NCBI GenBank assembly: GCA_964598495.1
Contig: CAZRBY010000014.1
Span: forward strand, 1-52,647
Source of the DNA: Cacconaster sp964598495
GTDB taxonomy: Bacteria; Bacteroidota; Bacteroidia; Bacteroidales; UBA932
Direction of reading: 5' to 3'
Length of the DNA: 52,647 nucleotides
Below the pieces are notes generated by a model, which worked only from the letters and a program-made list of their open reading frames with translations, ran no database searches and had not been told where the DNA came from. Position 1 is the stretch's first letter, and each line of letters begins with the position of its first letter. The position numbers and the translations under genes were made by a program. Positions 47,604-52,647 of this stretch are shown here, in pieces.

Positions 47604-50507
47604 TTAGCGGTTCATGCCGCCTCCAAATCCCCTGCCAGGACCTCTGCCATGTCCACCCATACGGCCACCCATTGGCTGGTTGCCGAAAGTACCGAAACGA
47701 TAGGTCAAATTTACCATCAGATATCTCCCAAGAGTATTGTTACGGGTATCCTGGACATAGTTGTCCGTTGTTGTGCGGTAAGTGTTCCTGGACTGGTTAA
47801 GGATGTCATAGCATTTGATGCTAAGAGTCAGGTTTTTAAGAATCTGACGACTAAGTTCGGCATTCCAAACGAGTGTGGGCTCGTTGTAGCCCTCTTCATA
47901 ACCGTAGTAAAACGTGTAGGCTGCATCAGTCGAAAAGTTAAAAATATTGGGAATATTGGCTATCACATTTGCATTAACGGTATTGGCCCAGGTAGGTCTT
48001 ACGTTTTCTGCCGTAATAGTATACCAGGCCTGCGAATATCTCGCATTTCCACCGACAGATACCTCAAAAATATCGTCACGATAGACGAATCTAAGATTTT
48101 CTGAGAAAGAGAGGTTTTGATATTCATTCTCTTCAAAATTGTTCACATTGAGGTAAGTTGATGGATTGTCAATGTCGAGCAATTCGTCTTTACCCACAAA
48201 ACTTACACCTGTAGAGTAACTCACATTGAAGAAAGACATAACGGAAAATTTGCTCTTTGCAATAGGTGAGTTATAGGTCAATCTTGCCATTGTGGAGAAT
48301 GTACCTTTGTCATTGTTCATCGGAATAGTGTACTGCACGCCTTTTTTGTCATACCAGCTTGCATTGACAATATTTCGCTGATTGTAGTTGAAGTCGGCAT
48401 TGAGCATCAGCGAGGAGAATGTCTGCACATTATTCTTGTTGTACATCATATTGAGCCTATGCGAGAATGAAGGGTCGAGGTAAGGATTTCCGAGTGTCAC
48501 TCTCTGAGGGTTGGAGTTGTCGGGTACGGTCTGCAGCTGAGAAATAGAAGGCTGACCGGTACGTCCTCTATACCTGAATCTCAACATCTCATAGTCGCTG
48601 AAATTAAAATCCACCCTGGCGTTCGGAGCCCAGTTCACCACTTTCCGGTCAATGGTCGTGGACTTTCCACCCACCTCAGTAACATTGATGGTTCTTGAGG
48701 GTTGTGCTGTAGCACCTACGGTAATGTTGTATTTCTCCTCCTGCTTCATAATATTGATGCCTGCTCTCTGCAACATCGATTCATTTGTTATATCGTTGGT
48801 GTACTCATGATTTATGGTAGCGCCGGTCTCAAAATCGTCGTATGTAACCTTGTAGGAGTTCCTATAATTGTAATCGTAAGAGTAGGTAGCCTCGGCAAAA
48901 AAGTTTTTGCCAAGAGGTTCGGTATATGAGAGACGACCACCCACTTCATAGGATTCGGCCGACTGATGGTAGAACTGGTCTACTATACTTGAGTCGGCAA
49001 GCGTATTATCTCTGTAGGAGTTGGTTAGAGAGCGGTTGATGCCGTCCATCAGGTTCTTCGATAAATCGTAGTCGATATTGAGGGAGATCGTTCTTCCGGG
49101 CTTGCCCAGACGCTGTCTGAAAAGGAGAAAACCTCTTGCAGTCTGGTTGGAATTCTCTCCGGTCGAGAGACTGTAACCATCGTTGATCTTGGATTTCTGT
49201 CCGGAAGCGGAAATATTGTCGGTAGCAAAATCCGAACGCTCTTCAAAATTACCGGTGCCAAAGTTGAACTGGGGCTGAAAAAGGATGGAAGTCTGATCTG
49301 AAATCTTCCAGTCAGCACGTGCTCCGGCTCTATGCCCGTAGGAGTTGGTTATACTATAACCGTCATCGATGGCGAAGAGAGATGATCCGTCCTGTTTGAA
49401 TGTAGTCTTTGCAGTACTCTCCTCAACAACTCTTTCATTGCCGTTGAACATATAGTTGCCTGTCAATTCCGACTTGTTGTCAAACATCTTACCACCATTG
49501 AGACCCGCCATATAGGAAGTGGAGATGCCATTGCGACCTCCCCATCCGCCAGGCATACCGCCACCTCGCATTCCACCGCCTCGCATACCTCCCATCATAC
49601 TTCCGGCGAGGTCATTGAATCCACGGTTGTTGGTGTTGTTGGCATTGCCGATAAATGCAATGTGGTCGCTCTCAGAAAATTTGGCTATCATGGTAGCTCC
49701 CTGAAAACGGAAATCATTCTTTATCGCCACACCATCCTCATCCTTACCGCGAAGGTCACTGCCGCCACCCGCCATTATGTTGCCAAACCATCCATTCATC
49801 ATTCCTTTCATAACGCTCAGGTCAATGATGGTCTCTTCTTCTCCATCATCAATACCGGTAAATTCGGCCTGCTCCGACTGTTTATCCACAACTTTCACCT
49901 TTTCGATAATCTTTGCAGGAATATTTTTACTGGCAAGCTGGGGGTCATCGAGGAAAAAAGTTCTGCCGTCAATGGTGATTTTCTTGATTTCCTTACCATT
50001 TGCTGTGATAGTGCCATCCGACGAGACTTCAATACCGGGGAGACGCTTGAGAATATCCTCAAGGGTCTCGTTGTCGGTAACTCTCATTAATCCTATATTG
50101 TGCTCAATAGTATCCTTCTTAATGACAATGGGATTGCCGAGGTCGGTAACTGTTGCCCCTTCGAGGAAATTTACCTCTACATCCATCTTCTTCTTTCCCA
50201 GATCGAGGTTCTTATCCACATTAATTGTATCCTGATAAGGCACATATCCCATAAGTTCACCTTTTATGAGATACTTACCAGCTCTTACGCCTTTGATCTC
50301 CACAAAGCCATCCTCATTTGTAAGAGCATATTTATAGGCCTTATCTGAACCTTCTGCAGTTATTGATACTGTTGCAAATTCAACTCCGGATCCGGTGTCG
50401 GCCTCAATCAGGGTAACTTTTACCGAAAACCCTCCACGCTGTGCGTTGAGGAGTGTCGGGATTAAGAGCAAAACAAATGCGGCCGCTTTCAAAAATCTGT
50501 ATCTCAT
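47604..50507 (-). CDS. Outer-membrane beta-barrel receptor (TonB-dependent receptor-like)
   Basis: A 967-residue protein with a Sec signal peptide (LLLIPTLLNAQ). A CarboxypepD_reg-like domain (about 24-110) and a plug-like region with IDGRTFFLDDPQLASKNIP follow, then a large beta-barrel of OMP_b-brl_3 type. A Met/Gly-rich segment (MMGGMRGGGMRGGGMPGGWG) sits near residue 305, and a His/Gly/Arg-rich tail ends the protein. It lacks the usual SusD partner nearby and so is more like a stand-alone Bacteroidetes receptor. Confidence 0.88.
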   Translation of the reverse strand: MRYRFLKAAAFVLLLIPTLLNAQRGGFSVKVTLIEADTGSGVEFATVSITAEGSDKAYKYALTNEDGFVEIKGVRAGKYLIKGELMGYVPYQDTINVDKNLDLGKKKMDVEVNFLEGATVTDLGNPIVIKKDTIEHNIGLMRVTDNETLEDILKRLPGIEVSSDGTITANGKEIKKITIDGRTFFLDDPQLASKNIPAKIIEKVKVVDKQSEQAEFTGIDDGEEETIIDLSVMKGMMNGWFGNIMAGGGSDLRGKDEDGVAIKNDFRFQGATMIAKFSESDHIAFIGNANNTNNRGFNDLAGSMMGGMRGGGMRGGGMPGGWGGRNGISTSYMAGLNGGKMFDNKSELTGNYMFNGNERVVEESTAKTTFKQDGSSLFAIDDGYSITNSYGHRAGARADWKISDQTSILFQPQFNFGTGNFEERSDFATDNISASGQKSKINDGYSLSTGENSNQTARGFLLFRQRLGKPGRTISLNIDYDLSKNLMDGINRSLTNSYRDNTLADSSIVDQFYHQSAESYEVGGRLSYTEPLGKNFFAEATYSYDYNYRNSYKVTYDDFETGATINHEYTNDITNESMLQRAGINIMKQEEKYNITVGATAQPSRTINVTEVGGKSTTIDRKVVNWAPNARVDFNFSDYEMLRFRYRGRTGQPSISQLQTVPDNSNPQRVTLGNPYLDPSFSHRLNMMYNKNNVQTFSSLMLNADFNYNQRNIVNASWYDKKGVQYTIPMNNDKGTFSTMARLTYNSPIAKSKFSVMSFFNVSYSTGVSFVGKDELLDIDNPSTYLNVNNFEENEYQNLSFSENLRFVYRDDIFEVSVGGNARYSQAWYTITAENVRPTWANTVNANVIANIPNIFNFSTDAAYTFYYGYEEGYNEPTLVWNAELSRQILKNLTLSIKCYDILNQSRNTYRTTTDNYVQDTRNNTLGRYLMVNLTYRFGTFGNQPMGGRMGGHGRGPGRGFGGGMNR

Positions 50508-50609
50508 ATAGTGGTATTATTTACAAATATTAATATATCATCTAAATAAATTAAGTTCACCAACTTGTTAATTTAGACTTGAAAATGGGGCAAAAGTTAA
50601 ATCCGGAGA

Positions 50610-51173
50610 TCACTTTTTTACCCTTGCCGGATGGGCATCTACAAAGGATTTCCAGTTGGAAGAAGCGGAAACGTCCACCAACGGACTTGAAAGTTGGTAG
50701 AAATGGCACATAGCGATGGCAAGCGCATCCGAAGCATCCAGAAATGAACTCTCCATCTTAATGCCCAGGGTTTTCTCCATCAGAATTCTTACCTGTTCCT
50801 TGGAGGCGTCACCACGACCCGTTATTGCCATTTTGACTTTTCTGGGAGCATATTCCGAGACGGGAATGCCGCGATTAAGAGCTGCCGCTATAGCAGAACC
50901 CTGGGCACGGCCCAACTTGAGCATAACCTGTGGATTCTTACCGTAAAAGGGAGCTTCAATTGCCAAATCATCAGGAGCATACTTATCCATAAGGTCCCCT
51001 ATTTCCTTGAAAATACGTCTTAGCTTTAGAAAATGGTCTTTTTCCTTACGCAGATCTATCACCCCCATATCCACATAATGAACCCTCTTCTTGTCGACAA
51101 GAATGACCCCGTAACCCAAAATAGTGGTACCGGGGTCAACTCCCATGATTATTCTCTGCGGACTCTCAGTCAT
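50610..51173 (-). CDS. ruvC: Holliday junction endonuclease RuvC
   Basis: A 187-residue resolvase. The catalytic acidic residues are Asp in MGVDPGTTILGYGV near residue 11, Glu in LAIEAPFYGKNP near residue 72, and Asp in SFLDASDALAIAMCH near 145. It cuts crossed DNA in homologous recombination. Its start overlaps the serS stop by 1 bp (TAATG). The RuvA and RuvB genes are not in the window. Confidence 0.96.
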   Translation of the reverse strand: MTESPQRIIMGVDPGTTILGYGVILVDKKRVHYVDMGVIDLRKEKDHFLKLRRIFKEIGDLMDKYAPDDLAIEAPFYGKNPQVMLKLGRAQGSAIAAALNRGIPVSEYAPRKVKMAITGRGDASKEQVRILMEKTLGIKMESSFLDASDALAIAMCHFYQLSSPLVDVSASSNWKSFVDAHPARVKK

Positions 51174-52447
51174 TATTCTATTACATCGAAACCGGTATAC
51201 TTACGCAACACTTCAGGCACAACAATCTTGCCGTCAGGAGTCTGATAGTTTTCTATAATTGCAGCAAGAATCCTCGGTAAAGCAAGCGCACTACCGTTCA
51301 GAGTGTGGGCGAGCTGCGATTTACCCTGTTCATCCTTGTATCTGAGTTTGAGACGGTTGGCCTGATAAGACTCGAAGTTGGAAACCGAGCTCACTTCAAG
51401 CCATCTCTGCTGTGCTGCTGACCACACCTCAAAGTCGTAGGTTATGGCGGAGGTAAAACTCATATCTCCACCGCAAAGGCGCAATATGCGATAAGGAAGC
51501 TTAAGAGCCTGGACCAAAGATTCAACATGAGCCACCATCTCATCAAGTGCTTGATAAGAATCATCCGGAAGCTCGATGCGCACAATCTCAACTTTGTCAA
51601 ACTGGTGAAGACGGTTAAGACCCCTAACGTCTTTGCCATAAGAACCTGCTTCGCGACGCCAGCAGGGAGTATATGCGGTCATCTTTATCGGGAAGTCGGA
51701 GGGTTGCAGGATTACATCGCGGTAGATATTGGTGACAGGCACCTCGGCAGTAGGAATCATATAGAAACCATCAAGGGTAACATGGTACATCTGCCCCTCC
51801 TTGTCCGGAAGCTGTCCGGTACCAAAACCGGAATCTTCATTTACCATATAAGGAGGCTGATACTCCAGATATCCGGCATCGGTATTTCGTTCAAGGAAAA
51901 AGCTTATAAGCGCTCTCTGTATCTTTGCTCCCGCACCTTTGTAAACGGGAAATCCTGCTCCTGTAAGTTTAACTCCCAGATCGAAGTCGATTATATCCAG
52001 CTCCTTTACAAGTTCCCAGTGAGGCTTGGCCGCTTCATCTAAATCGGGAATTTTACCTCCCTGACGTACAATCACATTATCCTCGGCCGTACGTCCTGCC
52101 GGAACTTGCCCATAAGGAAGGTTGGGAAGAAGCAACAATTTACCATCATGCTCCTGCTGTGCGGTCGCCATCTCCTCTTCAAGAGCTTTTGAGCGCTCCT
52201 TGAGAGATGCAACATGCAATTTAACCTGTTCAGCCTCATCCCTACGCCCTTCTTTCATCAGTTTTCCGATTTCAGAGGCTTTTATCTTCTGTTCCGCAAG
52301 ACACGAATCAAGCTCCTGCTGCGCCGAACGGCGTTTCTTATCAAGTTCTATTATATCGTAAACAATCTCTTTTGCATCGAAATGCTTTACTGCAAGACGC
52401 TCGATTACAAATTCGGGCTGCTCTCTCAAAAGTTTTAATGTCAACAT
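51173..52447 (-). CDS. serS: Seryl-tRNA synthetase
   Basis: A protein of about 424 residues. The N-terminal coiled-coil arm (about 30-100) is rich in Lys/Glu and binds tRNA; the class II catalytic core has motif 2 (YTPCWRREAGSYGKDVRGL) near residue 260 and motif 3 near the C-terminus (LNGSALALPRILAAIIEN). I use the ATG at 52447, because a promoter -7 element (52467-52474) lies inside the longer frame. It is cotranscribed with ruvC. Confidence 0.95.
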   Translation of the reverse strand: MLTLKLLREQPEFVIERLAVKHFDAKEIVYDIIELDKKRRSAQQELDSCLAEQKIKASEIGKLMKEGRRDEAEQVKLHVASLKERSKALEEEMATAQQEHDGKLLLLPNLPYGQVPAGRTAEDNVIVRQGGKIPDLDEAAKPHWELVKELDIIDFDLGVKLTGAGFPVYKGAGAKIQRALISFFLERNTDAGYLEYQPPYMVNEDSGFGTGQLPDKEGQMYHVTLDGFYMIPTAEVPVTNIYRDVILQPSDFPIKMTAYTPCWRREAGSYGKDVRGLNRLHQFDKVEIVRIELPDDSYQALDEMVAHVESLVQALKLPYRILRLCGGDMSFTSAITYDFEVWSAAQQRWLEVSSVSNFESYQANRLKLRYKDEQGKSQLAHTLNGSALALPRILAAIIENYQTPDGKIVVPEVLRKYTGFDVIE

Positions 52448-52466
52448 AAAATCGTTATTTGGTACG

Positions 52467-52474
52467 CAAAGGTA
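52467..52474 (-). promoter_or_regulatory. -7 element for serS-ruvC
   Basis: TACCTTTG on the minus strand, 19 bp upstream of the serS start. The -33 element is not evident. Confidence 0.55.
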
Positions 52475-52514
52475 TAAAAAAAGAGCCACTTCTGCATGAA
52501 GCGGCTCTATTTTT
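52475..52514 (-). terminator. Terminator of rpmA
   Basis: The stem AGAGCC-A-CTTC (52482-52492) / GAAG-C-GGCTCT (52498-52508) has one internal mismatch and loop TGCAT, with an A-run on the left and TTTTT on the right. It ends the rpmA transcript just upstream of the serS promoter. Confidence 0.88.
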
Positions 52515-52528
52515 CGATAATGATCCCG

Positions 52529-52647
52529 TTATGCCTGAGGGAACACTGACACGTAAGACTTATTGTTAGCCTTCTTCTTGAAAACTACAGTACCGTCAAT
52601 CAAAGCGAAAAGAGTATGGTCTTTACCCATTCCAACATTTTCACCCG
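52529..52647 (-). CDS. rpmA: 50S ribosomal protein L27 (C-terminal part, cut by window edge)
   Basis: The minus strand reads GENVGMGKDHTLFALIDGTV, then VFKKKANN and KSYVSVFPQA to a TAA at 52529-52531. This matches the end of ribosomal protein L27. The N-terminus lies beyond the window. The neighbour of L27 is usually L21 (rplU), expected beyond the right edge. Confidence 0.95.
   Translation of the reverse strand, partial: GENVGMGKDHTLFALIDGTVVFKKKANNKSYVSVFPQA

Overview
The window looks like a piece of a Bacteroidales (phylum Bacteroidota) chromosome, probably from a draft or metagenome assembly because it holds four runs of N. Support for this comes from recurring promoters of the Bacteroidetes type (TTTG, about 19-21 nt, TAnnTTTG), weak or absent Shine-Dalgarno sites, and many lipoproteins with short signal peptides. 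Family content points the same way: fimbrillin-like, BACON, DUF2141, clostripain C11, M6, S41, an Hc1-type histone-like protein and a large CarboxypepD_reg/beta-barrel receptor. I cannot name a genus from sequence alone.

Layout. 1-2.8 kb: four same-strand genes for small secreted proteins or lipoproteins, two of them paralogs. 3-7.5 kb: a large fimbrillin/Ig-like lipoprotein, then a membrane protein - winged-helix regulator - DUF2141 operon with a palindrome inside its promoter. 7.7-12.7 kb: an MscS channel, a GT2 + Stealth phosphotransferase pair preceded by the tail of a lost gene, and a beta-carbonic anhydrase. 12.9-15.8 kb: two duplicated collagen-like/leucine-rich lipoprotein cassettes. 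16-25.3 kb: tRNA-Lys, a GlsB - M48 protease - threonine aldolase operon, a secreted nuclease, a UDP-glucose dehydrogenase/UDP-glucuronate epimerase pair, an M49 peptidase, and a YtxH/holin-like envelope operon. 25.3-36.8 kb: a C11 protease, rplY-pth, an S4 protein, manA, a CPBP protease, an FtsB-like protein, a Na+/alanine symporter, an S41 protease, an Hc1-like protein, an M6 protease and a truncated glycosyltransferase. 36.8-52.6 kb: mostly core genes (alr, holA, an aminotransferase, polA, an ECF sigma factor, rsmG, rpmH, mqnE, a PASTA protein, rluD, an outer-membrane receptor, ruvC, serS, rpmA).

How the genes fit together. The right half is conserved housekeeping: replication and repair (polA, holA, ruvC), translation (rplY, pth, rsmG, rpmH, rluD, serS, rpmA), wall synthesis (alr) and quinone synthesis (mqnE). 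The left half is accessory and mostly surface-directed: lipoproteins, polysaccharide precursors (UDP-GlcA to UDP-GalA), Stealth/GT2 capsule enzymes and secreted proteases.

The most unusual signal is a family of non-coding arrays built of degenerate 7-bp units kept in strict register. They lie at 9.7, 12.7, 14.4, 19.9 and 26.6 kb (weaker at 15.8 kb). Four of them begin within about 15 bp of a stop codon, and the unit types recur in a shared order. Other points of interest are an operator-like palindrome in a promoter spacer, a small upstream gene fused in frame to a lipoprotein peptidase, promoters placed so close to the start codons of polA, holA and the C11 protease that the mRNAs may be leaderless, and a Cys/His/Asp-rich tail on ManA.
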